Origin: Solibacteraceae bacterium
GTDB taxonomy: Bacteria > Acidobacteriota > Terriglobia > Bryobacterales > Bryobacteraceae
Direction: 5' to 3'
Assembly: GCA_021324015.1 (NCBI GenBank)
Contig: JAJPJX010000113.1
Coordinates: 1 to 63,363 of the forward strand
DNA length: 63,363 nt
Positions 47,459 through 56,254 of the stretch are shown piece after piece. A program made the translations under genes and the position numbers. The notes under the pieces were generated by a model. That model had not been told where the DNA came from. It made no database searches and saw only the letters and a list, made by a program, of their open reading frames with translations. How positions within the stretch are numbered: position 1 is the first letter of the stretch; each line of letters opens with the position of its first letter.

Positions 47459-49006
47459 CTAGCGGCGCCTTCCGCCGAAGCGTCTACCTCCGCCTGAGGG
47501 AGCTCTGTGAGGCGCCGGGGAACGGGGCGGGCTCCAGGAACGGCCGGACGAGGAAGGCGCCTGCCCGGAGCCGAAGCGCCGCGGTGAGGATTGATCCTCC
47601 CGCCTCCGGGCGGACGGACTCGAGTAGCGGGAACCGCGGTAGGTGCCCGGCGTGGTAGCATACGCGGAATCGCGGAAGCCGCCGCTGCGCGCGTAGGTGC
47701 TGTCTTTGTATCGAGATTGTGTGACGGTGCCGGAAGTGCCGTACTTGGGCTGGCCATCACGGCTGTCCCGCCCGTAATAGGTCTGGCCGCGGCTTTGCGT
47801 CGAACGGTAATCCTGATACTCGCCGGTGGAGAGCGGCCGGTAGTCGTTGCGGAAAAGCAGGTCGCGCAGCAGCGCATACTGCCCGTACCACACCCAAAAG
47901 CTGCCGCCGTCGCGGCGCTCCCAATAGCCGTATTGATTGGACTGCTGGGAAGGCGGCGCGATGTAGGCAAAGCCGGCCGGCTGCGCCACCTGGTCGGCCT
48001 CCGAATCGTACTTGCCCGCGGACTTGTGCGCAATGGCCATGCCGAGATTCTTCTCGTTGGCCTGGTAGGTGGCGCGGTCGACCTGGATCCATTTTTCGTC
48101 CGTCGTGGTCTCACCCTTTTTGGCTACGACGTCGGTCAGATGCGTGCGAATCGTGCGGATTTTCTCGTTATAATCGCGCGATTCGCCAGCCCGCCTAACC
48201 TCCAGATCCACCAGAATTTTGTCCCACGAGTCATACAACTGGCCGGTGAGGTTCTTCAACTCCTCGGTTTTGGCCGGCAGCGCCGCCGCGGCAGCATGCA
48301 ATGACTGCCCGGCGTCGTAAAGTGCCCCGTAATTTAGCCCTTTGGGATCAACGGCGGCGGCCTTGCGGCGCTCCGGCTCCACCGATTGCCAGGTTTTCTC
48401 GGATTCGGCAGGATAGGACTGCAGCGTGGCCAGACGTGTTTCCAGGTCGGTCTTTTTTTCGGGCCAATCGGCCTCCACGCGCTGCACCTGAGCGGTGATG
48501 GCTCCCAAATCCGCCGCGTGCAGCGATTGGTAATCCTGCTCCATGCGGCGCATCTGTTCCGGCAGGGTGCGCTTGAAGTCCAGCCAGCGATTCGCCTCCC
48601 GGAGCATGTCGGAGGCTTCCGCGGAGGCCGCGGCTCGCAAGCCACGCTCCTCGGTGAGCAACTTTTGCGCCTGGTCGCGGTCCCGGCGCCGGTTGGCCTG
48701 ATTGAGGCGGTCCAGGACCGCCATCTCCTGCTGCGCCTTTTGGAGCCCGGTCTGAGCCTTGCGGAACCGCTCGGGGAAGGCGGTCTCCATGGAGCGCGCG
48801 CGGAACAGTTCGGGCTCTGCCGCCAGATCACGCGCAACCTCCGACTGTGTCTGCTGGAACTCGCGCGCGGCCGCGGCCAGAGTCTGGTGCTCGGCGCCGA
48901 TTTCGTGCCGCAAATTGCGAGGGAGGTCGTCGAGCCCCGCGAACAGGACGACGACGATCAGAGACGTGAGAAGGATGGCCAGGAACTCGAGCCCTCGTCT
49001 ACGCAT
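47459..49006 (-). CDS. Membrane-anchored coiled-coil protein with Ser/Gly/Arg-rich tail (PspA-DUF4178 operon)
   Basis: 515 residues. One N-terminal helix (about 7-26: LEFLAILLTSLIVVVLFAGL), then a charged coiled-coil region (about 40-300). A conserved-looking block follows: QYGYWERRDGGSFWVWYGQYALLRDLLFRNDYRPLSTGEYQDYRS, aromatic rich. The tail (about 405-515) is low complexity, rich in Ser, Gly, Tyr and Arg, ending RRFGGRRR. The function is unknown. It starts 16 bases after the DUF4178 stop and is the last gene of the YbjN-PspA-DUF4178 operon. The basic tail could bind membrane surface or nucleic acid; that is a guess. Confidence 0.65.
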   Translation of the reverse strand: MRRRGLEFLAILLTSLIVVVLFAGLDDLPRNLRHEIGAEHQTLAAAAREFQQTQSEVARDLAAEPELFRARSMETAFPERFRKAQTGLQKAQQEMAVLDRLNQANRRRDRDQAQKLLTEERGLRAAASAEASDMLREANRWLDFKRTLPEQMRRMEQDYQSLHAADLGAITAQVQRVEADWPEKKTDLETRLATLQSYPAESEKTWQSVEPERRKAAAVDPKGLNYGALYDAGQSLHAAAAALPAKTEELKNLTGQLYDSWDKILVDLEVRRAGESRDYNEKIRTIRTHLTDVVAKKGETTTDEKWIQVDRATYQANEKNLGMAIAHKSAGKYDSEADQVAQPAGFAYIAPPSQQSNQYGYWERRDGGSFWVWYGQYALLRDLLFRNDYRPLSTGEYQDYRSTQSRGQTYYGRDSRDGQPKYGTSGTVTQSRYKDSTYARSGGFRDSAYATTPGTYRGSRYSSPSARRREDQSSPRRFGSGQAPSSSGRSWSPPRSPAPHRAPSGGGRRFGGRRR

Positions 49007-49022
49007 GGCGCACCTGCCTTTC

Positions 49023-49655
49023 TCAGCCGGCCCGGTAGACTGTGACGTCGGCCGGGTTCAGCCGGACGGCCACCGTGGCGGTGAAAGGCTCACCCTCCGC
49101 TTTCCGGATGAAAAGCAGCCGTCCGCCCCCCTCCTCCTGAAACTCCCAGTAGTATGAGCCTTGCGGCGGCGCATGCCCGTCGCGATACAGGGTGCTCTCG
49201 CGGCTCAGCCGGTAGTACCAGACCTTGCCGTCGTATTCGAAGGAATCCTCGGTATTCTGCCGGTCATCGATCTCGGCGAGGTCTTCTTCGGTCAGGCCGA
49301 GGTCGCCGAGCGTCAGTTTCTTCGGCTGCACGACGGCGCTTACTTCCAACTCGTCGTCCTGCCGCACGCGCAGCCAGACCCGGCGCTCCTTGTAGGTGCC
49401 GCTTAGTTCGACCCACTGCCGTTCGCCCGCCTGCCAGCGGTCGCGACGGTCCACGGTGAAGTCCAGGTCGGAGAATTCGTCGCCGGCTCCCGTGACGGAA
49501 AGGGTGTCACCCACGCGTGCGTCGGTGACGCGCAGGTTGGCCAGATCCTCCTTCGGCAGGGCGCGCGGCGGTTCCGAAGCCTGCTTCTTGAACAATTCTC
49601 TCAGCACGATGACCAGCAATACACCAAGAATGGCGACCAGCGTAAACGTGATCAT
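49023..49655 (-). CDS. DUF4178-type membrane-anchored protein
   Basis: 210 residues. N-terminal helix (about 3-19: FTLVAILGVLLVIVLREL), then a beta-rich domain: LRVTDARVGDTLSVTGAGDEFSDLDFTVDRRDRWQAGERQWVELSGTYKERRVWLRVRQDD and YYRLSRESTLYRDGHAPPQGSYYWEFQEEGGGRLLFIRKAEGEPFTATVAVRLNPADVTVY. This fits DUF4178, which is known to travel with PspA in many bacteria. The biochemical role is unknown. The start is 15 bp from the pspA stop. Confidence 0.65.
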   Translation of the reverse strand: MITFTLVAILGVLLVIVLRELFKKQASEPPRALPKEDLANLRVTDARVGDTLSVTGAGDEFSDLDFTVDRRDRWQAGERQWVELSGTYKERRVWLRVRQDDELEVSAVVQPKKLTLGDLGLTEEDLAEIDDRQNTEDSFEYDGKVWYYRLSRESTLYRDGHAPPQGSYYWEFQEEGGGRLLFIRKAEGEPFTATVAVRLNPADVTVYRAG

Positions 49656-49670
49656 GCAGCACCCGGGGAA

Positions 49671-50414
49671 CTAGGTCCCAGCCGGCTCTCCCCCCGAGGG
49701 GGGCAGGGCCTTGGGGATGCTGGGCGGCTGCAAGCGCTCGCGCTTGAGCGCCTCCAACTCAGCGTCCACGCTCTTGCCTTCCAGGGCGGCGAATTCGGAC
49801 TCGAGACCTTCGTCCTTACCAGCGGCGGCCAGGGTGTTGAAAGCTTTGGCGGTAGCCTCCTCCCGGGAGACCGACTCCTCAAAGCGGGAAAGCTGCGCGA
49901 ACGCATTGTCCGCCTTGCCCACCCCGGCGAGCGCTTCAGACACTTTGCGCTGCGCCGCCGCCGCATTCTTGCGAGCCACCAGCGTAGTGGCTGTGCGTTC
50001 CCCTTCGTCGATTTTGCGCTTCAACTCCACCACCTGCTGTTTGAGGGTTTCGCTGGCCTGACGGGCAGCGTCCACGGAGGCCTGCATCGCGGCGACCTGC
50101 TGATCGCACTCCTGCTTCTTGGCCAGGGCCTTGCGAGCCAGATCCTCGCTGCCGGCATCCAGGGCTTTGCGCGCACGCTCCTTCCACTGTTCGGACTGCC
50201 GCACGTACTTCTGGTATTCCGCCTCCAGCCGGTTATGGTTGCTCATAGCCATTGCGGAGGCCTTCACCGCCTTGTTCAACTCGGCCTTCATATCTTCGAC
50301 CGTTTGGCGGACGGTGGCTTCGAAGGTCGCGTCTTCGATGGCTCCCATCCCTTCGTTGGCCTGGCCGCGCGCCACACGTCCGGCGCGATTGAAAAGGTCT
50401 GCTAAGAATCCCAT
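49671..50414 (-). CDS. PspA/IM30 (YjfJ-like) membrane-stress protein
   Basis: 247 residues, nearly all long alpha-helix. FLADLFNRAGRVARGQANEGMGAIEDATFEATVRQTVEDMKAELNKAVKASAMAMSNHNRLEAEYQKYVRQSEQWKERARKAL is a PspA-type N-terminus and helical hairpin, followed by a second hairpin with DLARKALAKKQECDQQVAAMQ. PspA proteins polymerise on damaged membranes (ESCRT-III fold). This one resembles the YjfJ branch, which is paired with partners other than PspB/PspC, both of which are absent. ATG at 50414; a Met two residues upstream is possible. Second gene of the operon. Confidence 0.85.
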   Translation of the reverse strand: MGFLADLFNRAGRVARGQANEGMGAIEDATFEATVRQTVEDMKAELNKAVKASAMAMSNHNRLEAEYQKYVRQSEQWKERARKALDAGSEDLARKALAKKQECDQQVAAMQASVDAARQASETLKQQVVELKRKIDEGERTATTLVARKNAAAAQRKVSEALAGVGKADNAFAQLSRFEESVSREEATAKAFNTLAAAGKDEGLESEFAALEGKSVDAELEALKRERLQPPSIPKALPPSGGEPAGT

Positions 50415-50446
50415 ATGCACTATCTCCGTTCTCAGACGATCCCGTG

Positions 50447-50866
50447 CTATGCCAGCGCTCCGCCGAGCAGCCTGCGGGCTTCGAACACATCCACCAGAAG
50501 GAAGTGTACACAGGACAGAACATCGTCCTCGTCCTCCGGGCCCATGTCCTGCAACTTGCAGAAATTGTTCAGCGTGACAGCCACTTTGCCGTCCGCCGCC
50601 GAATACAACTGGAAGTAGGAGGTGGAGATCCCGTTATCCGCGGCCAGCATCTTGCGCATCACCTCCGCGGTGATCGCGGATGGAGGTACGGTAACGCAGG
50701 TCAGGGAGAGGAAGAGGATGTTACCTTCCAGCACGGTCTGTACCGCGATCCCGCTGGCAACTTCACGGACGGTCAGGGTGTTGGGCGCCGGCTCGGTGAC
50801 TGCGTAGCCTTTTTCGGCGAGAAGGGCACTGATCTGATCCAGATGGGGGGCGACAAGTTCAGTCAT
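50447..50866 (-). CDS. YbjN/YjfI-like small protein, first gene of the PspA operon
   Basis: 139 residues, acidic, alpha/beta: LDQISALLAEKGYAVTEPAPNTLTVREVASGIAVQTVLEGNILFLSLTCV, then AEVMRKMLAADNGISTSYFQLYSAADGKVAVTLNNFCKLQDMGPEDEDDVLSCVHFLLVDVFEARRLL. It has the look of YbjN or DUF2170 (YjfI) proteins, which share a secretion-chaperone-like fold and often precede PspA/YjfJ. I cannot separate the two by eye. AAGGAG lies in the leader 14 bases before the ATG. It is separated from pspA by 32 bp. Confidence 0.6.
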   Translation of the reverse strand: MTELVAPHLDQISALLAEKGYAVTEPAPNTLTVREVASGIAVQTVLEGNILFLSLTCVTVPPSAITAEVMRKMLAADNGISTSYFQLYSAADGKVAVTLNNFCKLQDMGPEDEDDVLSCVHFLLVDVFEARRLLGGALA

Positions 50867-50949
50867 GGTGATGAGTCACTCCTTGGGGATACGAAAGGGT
50901 TCGTGGAAAAGTTCCCCGTCGGGCCAGGAACAACCGCCTGTCCTCCCAA

Positions 50950-50978
50950 AGTATAGCGAATGCCTCGGATGGCGTCAG
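50950..50978 (-). promoter_or_regulatory. Promoter of the YbjN-PspA-DUF4178 operon
   Basis: Minus strand: CTGACG (50973-50978), 17-bp spacer and TATACT (50950-50955). The start codon is about 85 bp downstream. Just after the -10 the leader reads TTTGGGAGGACAGGC, similar to the palindromic elements at 18363 and 24221. The -35 overlaps the end of the broken radical SAM gene. Confidence 0.5.
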
Positions 50979-52536
50979 GCCCCCAGAATGGGGAGTTCGG
51001 GGCGCTGCCGGTGCTCGGGGACGGCCACCTGTTCCGGCGCCACGCAGCGGGGCGCCGTGCGCCCGCTGAAGTCCAGATACAACTTGCGGCGCAGGAACCA
51101 CTCCGGGAAGTGAGCCAGGCGGAGGAGCGGGTATTTCATAACGCTGCCGAACAGCCGGCGGCCCAGCAGATAGTAATAAATCGGCACGCGGAGATTGAAT
51201 CGCCACTGCACCGATCTGCTGTTGCGGAAAAAGTCCAGGTTGTAGCGCCAGCAGGTAAAGAAAAATTCCCACTGCAAGTCGGTTAACTCAGCGACACGCG
51301 CGCTTTTCCTGCTCTCCAAACGCGTGTCCTCCAGCGGCACGAACAGGGTTGGGATCACGCACGACTTGGCGTCCTTGAGCGCGAACAGCAGATCCAGCGA
51401 CTCGCGGGTGTCCTGCGGCGTCTCGCCGGGCAGTCCCAGGATGAACGTGCACATCGGGAACCAGTTACGCCGGTTCAGGATTTCCATGCCCTTGAGAACC
51501 ACGTCCGGCCATTGTTCCGGGCGAAACGGATAGGCCTTTCCCTTCATGAACTGCTTGAACAGGCGCACCGAGCCGGTCTCCAGGCCCACGAACATCACGG
51601 CGTAGCGGTGCTCCGGATGCGTGGAGGCTTCATGCTGGTTGACGCTTATGCCCACAGCGACGGGGGACAGTTCTTCGATCATGCCGGGATCCAGGACCGC
51701 CGGGGCAATCGTGCCGTGCGTCAAGCCCACATACCGCACACCGTTGACCGCCGCCACCGAATCGAACAGGCGCTCGATCGCGGGAACGTTGGTCTGGAAG
51801 TGCGGCCCCTGCTGGTAGAGAAAGAGATCTTCGGTAGTGAGTAGGATCGTATCGGCGCCCTCGGCGACCTGCGTGCGGACGTTCTCCAAAATATGCGAGA
51901 GAGGCAGGCTCTTTCCACGGCGGAGCGCCACGGAGCAGAACTGACATCCGCGCCCACAACCGCGCGTGATTTCGACGACGCCGAGCGTGGAGCGGTGCCG
52001 AATGGGCGGTATGCTCTCCAGTGGGGGGCTGTGCCCCTCCATCTTGCGCGGCAGGTCCTGCCCCGCTACCGCGGCGCTGAACAGCGGCAGCACCAGATCT
52101 TCGGCCTCGCCGTCCACGATACAGTCGATCGACCACTCGTCCTGCAGGTGCTTGTGCTCAATCTGCCAGGGCCCCGGGCCAGGCCTGCTTAGACATCCGT
52201 GGCGAAGGTGATGCCCAGCGGGTTATGCGCGTGGATTCCCACCGCGCGGGTATCTTCCCCGACGAACAGGTCCAGTTGATCGGGATAGCAGACAGCAATG
52301 TCTTCCGCCGAAAACTGGCGGAGCAGCAGAGACTCGGCGACACGCAGCCCATTCGGGACGTACATCGCCTGTCCGTCGGCGGCTATTTGGTTGGTGCTGC
52401 TCCAATCCGCCCCCATGTAACGGGCGTAGCGGGCGGGCAGTGTGGCGAGCAGCATCTGCCGCCAGGTACAGCGCATGTATTCGCTGGACTCCGAATTGCT
52501 CGCAGCTAGAACGATTTTTTTTCCTCGAACAGTCAC
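50975..52536 (-). pseudogene. B12-binding radical SAM gene with internal deletion and frameshift
   Basis: Two reading frames cover one protein. The 5' piece (52536-52189, 115 residues, GTG start with GAGGAAG upstream) is the N-terminal domain: NGLRVAESLLLRQFSAEDIAVCYPDQLDLFVGEDTRAVGIHAHNPLGITFATDV, then a stop. The 3' piece, in another frame, reads GPGPWQIEHKHLQDEWSIDCIVDGEAEDLVLPLF and goes on to the radical SAM cluster CGRGCQFC and the rest (to residue A before the stop at 50975). In relatives I recall, about 40-45 residues lie between these two blocks; here only 17 bases do. So roughly 120 bp are missing and the frame is shifted. Whether the 3' piece is still translated from GTG at 52117 is unclear; it has no ribosome site. 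Confidence 0.72.
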
Positions 52537-52829
52537 GGGGATTCTTCCTCAATAAAGATACGCTCACAGTGAGACCGAATGGCGCCGCAAGCGGCCGTGG
52601 AGAGAGAACCGCAAACCGCTTGAATCTGGAGACGCAGCGTCCCCCAAGCAAATTATATTCCCCGCACGGTTCGATACTTATTTTAAAAGAAAGCATTTTC
52701 GAATGCTGCGGGCCGCAGCCTCGTGGCCGCGGCCTTCCCCGCGGACATGGGCGTGAATGCGCCGGCGGGGCTGGCACAGGCCTGGCTGGTCCTTCGCCCG
52801 GGCGCGCAAAAGCAGTATGCTGAGGGACT
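52537..52829. other. AT-richer intergenic region with UUCG hairpin
   Basis: This 293 bp gap between the radical SAM remnant (minus) and the amidohydrolase (plus) has a local AT-rich core (52645-52700). On the minus strand a perfect TATAAT (52652-52657) may be the radical SAM gene's -10, though no good -35 is present. AGCATT (52692-52697)-TTCG-AATGCT (52702-52707) is a 6-bp stem with a UUCG-type loop; on the minus strand it is followed by TTCTTTT, so it could end antisense transcripts. No gene is seen here. Confidence 0.4.
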
Positions 52830-54086
52830 ATGCGTAACACTTATCTGGCAGAGGCAATCCTTCTGGTAGGGTGCGCAGGCACGGCCCTGGCGCAGCCAAA
52901 ATACGACCTCCTACTAAAAGGTGGCCACGTCATCGACCCCAAGAACGGCATTAGTGCCGTGCGCGACGTGGCCATCGCTAACCGGCGCATCGCCGCGGTC
53001 GCAGCGGACATCCCGGCTACGGATGCGCGCAGGATAGTGGACGTTACCAATCTCTACGTTACTCCCGGCCTGGTGGACATTCACGAGCACGTCTTCGCCG
53101 GCACCATGGGCCGCGAGTACACCGGCGAGTTCTGCGTACGCCCCGATGGGTTCACATTTCGCTCCGGCGTCACCACGGTGGTGGATGCGGGCAGTTCCGG
53201 ATGGCGGAATTTCGAGGACTTTCAGGACCAGATGTTCAAACGTTCCAGGACGCGCATCCTGGCCATGCTCAATATCGTGGGCAGCGGCATGGGAGGGCGT
53301 CAGGATGTCGAGCAGAACACCAGCGATATGGATCCTGTGCGCACCGCGGAAATGGCCAAGAAACACAAAGACGTGATCGTGGGCATCAAGATCGCGCATT
53401 ACGCGGGACCGGAGTGGATCGCCGTGGAGCGTGCGGTGGAGGCAGGCAAACTGGCTAACCTGCCGGTGATGGTGGACTTCGCGACCTTCCGGCCCGAGCG
53501 CCCCTTTCAGGACCTGGTTCTGAAAAAGCTGCGTCCGGGCGACATCTACACGCACACTTACCTGGGGGCTGTACCCATGCTGGATGCGCAGGGACACTTA
53601 CTCCCGTATCTGTTCGAGGCCCGCAAACGGGGCGTGATCTTCGACGTGGGGCACGGCGGCGGCAGTTTTCTCTTCCGCCAGGCGGTGCCGGCGATGAAGC
53701 AGGGATTTCCCCCGGACTCGATTTCCACGGATCTGCACGTGACGAGCATGAATGCGGGAATGAAAGACATGATGAACCTGGTTTCCAAGTTTCTGAACAT
53801 GGGCATGTCCGTGGACGACGCGGTTCTGCGCACCACCTGGAATCCGGCGCGTGAAATTCACCGCGAGGAATTGGGAAATCTTTCGGTCGGCGCCCCGGCG
53901 GACGTGGCCGTGCTGCGCGTCGAACGCGGCCAGTTCGGCTTCATCGACTCGGCGAACCGTCGCATGCGCGGGACGCTGAAGATGGTCGCGGAACTCACCA
54001 TCCGCGACGGGCGGGTGGCCTGGGACTTGAACGGAATTAGCTGCCAGGATTGGGACGCGCCACCTCAGCGATACAGGGACCGGTAG
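52830..54086 (+). CDS. Exported amidohydrolase/deacetylase-family metallohydrolase
   Basis: 418 residues. Signal peptide (about 1-22, ending ALAQ) followed by the small beta-sandwich with YDLLLKGGHVIDPKNGISAVRDVAI, then the TIM barrel: VTPGLVDIHEHVF (HxH metal motif), VVDAGSSGW, GIKIAHYAGPE (Lys that may be carbamylated), DIYTHTYLG, IFDVGHGGGSF (metal His) and ISTDLHVTSMN (catalytic Asp). Related proteins act as dihydroorotase-like or D-aminoacylase-like hydrolases. Export makes an amide- or acyl-sugar substrate plausible. The ATG has GAGGGA eight bases upstream. Its last 22 bases overlap the esterase gene on the other strand. Confidence 0.82.
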   Translation: MRNTYLAEAILLVGCAGTALAQPKYDLLLKGGHVIDPKNGISAVRDVAIANRRIAAVAADIPATDARRIVDVTNLYVTPGLVDIHEHVFAGTMGREYTGEFCVRPDGFTFRSGVTTVVDAGSSGWRNFEDFQDQMFKRSRTRILAMLNIVGSGMGGRQDVEQNTSDMDPVRTAEMAKKHKDVIVGIKIAHYAGPEWIAVERAVEAGKLANLPVMVDFATFRPERPFQDLVLKKLRPGDIYTHTYLGAVPMLDAQGHLLPYLFEARKRGVIFDVGHGGGSFLFRQAVPAMKQGFPPDSISTDLHVTSMNAGMKDMMNLVSKFLNMGMSVDDAVLRTTWNPAREIHREELGNLSVGAPADVAVLRVERGQFGFIDSANRRMRGTLKMVAELTIRDGRVAWDLNGISCQDWDAPPQRYRDR

Positions 54087-56245
54087 TAGCTGGCGGCATC
54101 CTCGTCCCTCCCGCGCCGCACCTCCATGCGGAGATGATCCGGCGCACCCGCGAACCCAAAAGCCTTGACCGCCTCGGCATAGCCGCTTTGAATTTCCCCT
54201 GCTGAGGCTGGGGTTCCCGCCGGCGCGGTCAGGTCGTTGAGCCAGACGGCGCGTGGAGCCATGGCCGCAACCAGGTCCGGCAGGTCATAGTCTTCCAGCG
54301 CTCCGGGCACGATGTTCTCGAAGACTTGCCGGTGAATGCGGTTGTTCACGACGGCGTCGTAGGAGAGCAGCATGTTTTCGAGCCCTATGGAGCGCAGGCG
54401 CCGGTCGAGGGCGGCAGCGTAGAGCAGAGGAACCGCGGCAGCCTGCCGTCCCAGCCCGCCGATTCTCTGCGGATCGACTTCCGGCCGGCCTGCCAGCACA
54501 TCCAGGCCGCGCAAAATGTCACGCGCGCGCATGCCCGCCAGCGTGCGGCCCATGAGGATGGCGGTCATACCGTCTTCGTAGTCGCCGAAATAGCGCACGA
54601 AATCGCTGGCATTTACCTCCAGGCGGCTGCGCGTTTCCCCCATCCCGCGCAGATCCACCGATAGCACCACGAAGCCGCCGCGGGCCAGTTGCTCCTGGTC
54701 GGCGGCAGAGGCCGATTTGCCGCGCCCGTCGGCCACCAGCACGGCCGGCTTGCGCGCGGCGCCGCCCTCGGGGAGGTAGAGCAAAGCCGGGATCAGGATT
54801 CCGGGCTCGCTCTCATAAGTCAGCTTCTCGATGCGATAGCCGCTCTTGTGAATGGTGCCGTATGGAGTCACTTGTGCCGGCCCGGAGGGGCGCTCCAGGC
54901 CGCTGCGCTGCTCGGCCGCCCGCCGGATGCGCTGCTGATAGGCGGCGAGCTCCGCGCCGCTTGCCGGTTTCGGCCGCGCTTCGCGAAGCTGCAAGGCGCG
55001 CTTCTGATTCATCGTGAAAACGGTCTCGCCACCCAGAGAAGTAGCCACCTGTCCGGTGGGCGTGCAATCGAGGGTTTGCGCCGTTTCCGGGGTGATCTCC
55101 TGTTCCGGCGCGTGGTCCTCCGCGCCTTTCAGCCAGCGGCCGAACCAGTTGTAGCCAGCCAGACGGCGGGGCTGCGAATATCCGTGCCCGTCGTCGGCCT
55201 CCACCATGTCCAGCTTCTCCGCGGCGCCCAGGACATTCCATACCCGCCGGGCTTCGCGGAACGTCTCGCGCGCGCCGTCAATCGGGAAAAAGTCGCGGAT
55301 CGCGGTCAACATGAGGAACGGCTTGGGCGCGAAGGCGTACAGGAAGTCCGGATAGTCCAGCCCGTCCCTCAGCCAGTTGGGAAAAACCTGTTCGGCATCC
55401 TGCGGTCCAATAGTCTCCAGCATTCTGTGCCAGGAGGTGATGTAGCAGGACGGGGCGGCCACGCGGATGCGGTCGTCCAGGGCGGAGAGGTAGGTCGTGT
55501 GCGTGCCGCCGCCCGAGTTGCCGGTAGCCGCCACCCGGGTGGGATCCACTTCTTTGCGGGAGAGCAGGTAATCCAGGGCCCGAATGCCGTCCCAGATGGT
55601 GTACCGTGCGACGTGCTGCCCGGTGAGCAGGCACTGGATTCCCAGTTCGGTGTGCTCGGTGGTCGAAGCGCGCAGCTTCGAGTCTCGCAGGTCCTCATCG
55701 TAGATCTGGATTCGTTCCCCTTGGCCGAGCGGATCCCAGGTGAGCGCCACATAGCCTTTTCGCGCCAGCGTGGCCAGGTTCTGCTGCCAGATCGGATAGG
55801 CCTTGGCGCCCGGTTCGTGTCCCAGCGGGTAGAGGATCGCCGGGTAAGGCGGTTGGCCGTTCTTGGGCAGATACAGGTTGGCCGTCACGTAGAAATGGGG
55901 CTGGCTTTCAAAGATAATCTTCTCGATGCGATAGCCGTCGCGATCGAGCGTGCCGGTCACGCGGGCATTGAGCGGCGTGCGCTCCGGCAGTCCGCCGAGC
56001 GCGCGCAGCATGTGCTCACGCACATACGCGCGGCGCCGCGCGACAGCCTCCGCGTTGGACACATCCAGCGAACCTTTGCGCACCTCCACAAGCTTTTGAG
56101 CCCGCGCCTGCATGTACGCCGGCAGCATGTCTTGCACGTGCTCGTACTCCGAAAGGCCATGCAGAAAGTCGAGATTGTCCGGGGAAGATCTCTGGGCGGA
56201 AAGAACACCTGCGGCGAGGAAGACAAGCAGGATTCGATAATGCAT
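54065..56245 (-). CDS. Exported tandem alpha/beta-hydrolase (acetyl xylan esterase-like)
   Basis: 726 residues with a signal peptide (about 1-18). First domain (about 60-400): FYVTANLYLPKNGQPPYPAILYPLGHEPGAKAYPIWQQNLATLARKGYVALTWDPLGQGER, nucleophile serine in ATGNSGGGTHTTYL, and YAFAPKPFLMLTAIRDFF. The second domain (about 470-726) has the same outline (ILIPALLYLPEGGAARKPAVLVADG, VLSVDLRGMGET) but reads GGLGRQAAAVPL where the nucleophile should be, so it looks inactive. It is the downstream partner of a paralogue beginning 9 bp upstream. Substrate probably an esterified plant polysaccharide; inferred from the family. Confidence 0.8.
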   Translation of the reverse strand: MHYRILLVFLAAGVLSAQRSSPDNLDFLHGLSEYEHVQDMLPAYMQARAQKLVEVRKGSLDVSNAEAVARRRAYVREHMLRALGGLPERTPLNARVTGTLDRDGYRIEKIIFESQPHFYVTANLYLPKNGQPPYPAILYPLGHEPGAKAYPIWQQNLATLARKGYVALTWDPLGQGERIQIYDEDLRDSKLRASTTEHTELGIQCLLTGQHVARYTIWDGIRALDYLLSRKEVDPTRVAATGNSGGGTHTTYLSALDDRIRVAAPSCYITSWHRMLETIGPQDAEQVFPNWLRDGLDYPDFLYAFAPKPFLMLTAIRDFFPIDGARETFREARRVWNVLGAAEKLDMVEADDGHGYSQPRRLAGYNWFGRWLKGAEDHAPEQEITPETAQTLDCTPTGQVATSLGGETVFTMNQKRALQLREARPKPASGAELAAYQQRIRRAAEQRSGLERPSGPAQVTPYGTIHKSGYRIEKLTYESEPGILIPALLYLPEGGAARKPAVLVADGRGKSASAADQEQLARGGFVVLSVDLRGMGETRSRLEVNASDFVRYFGDYEDGMTAILMGRTLAGMRARDILRGLDVLAGRPEVDPQRIGGLGRQAAAVPLLYAAALDRRLRSIGLENMLLSYDAVVNNRIHRQVFENIVPGALEDYDLPDLVAAMAPRAVWLNDLTAPAGTPASAGEIQSGYAEAVKAFGFAGAPDHLRMEVRRGRDEDAASYYRSLYR

Positions 56246-56254
56246 GTACCTAAA

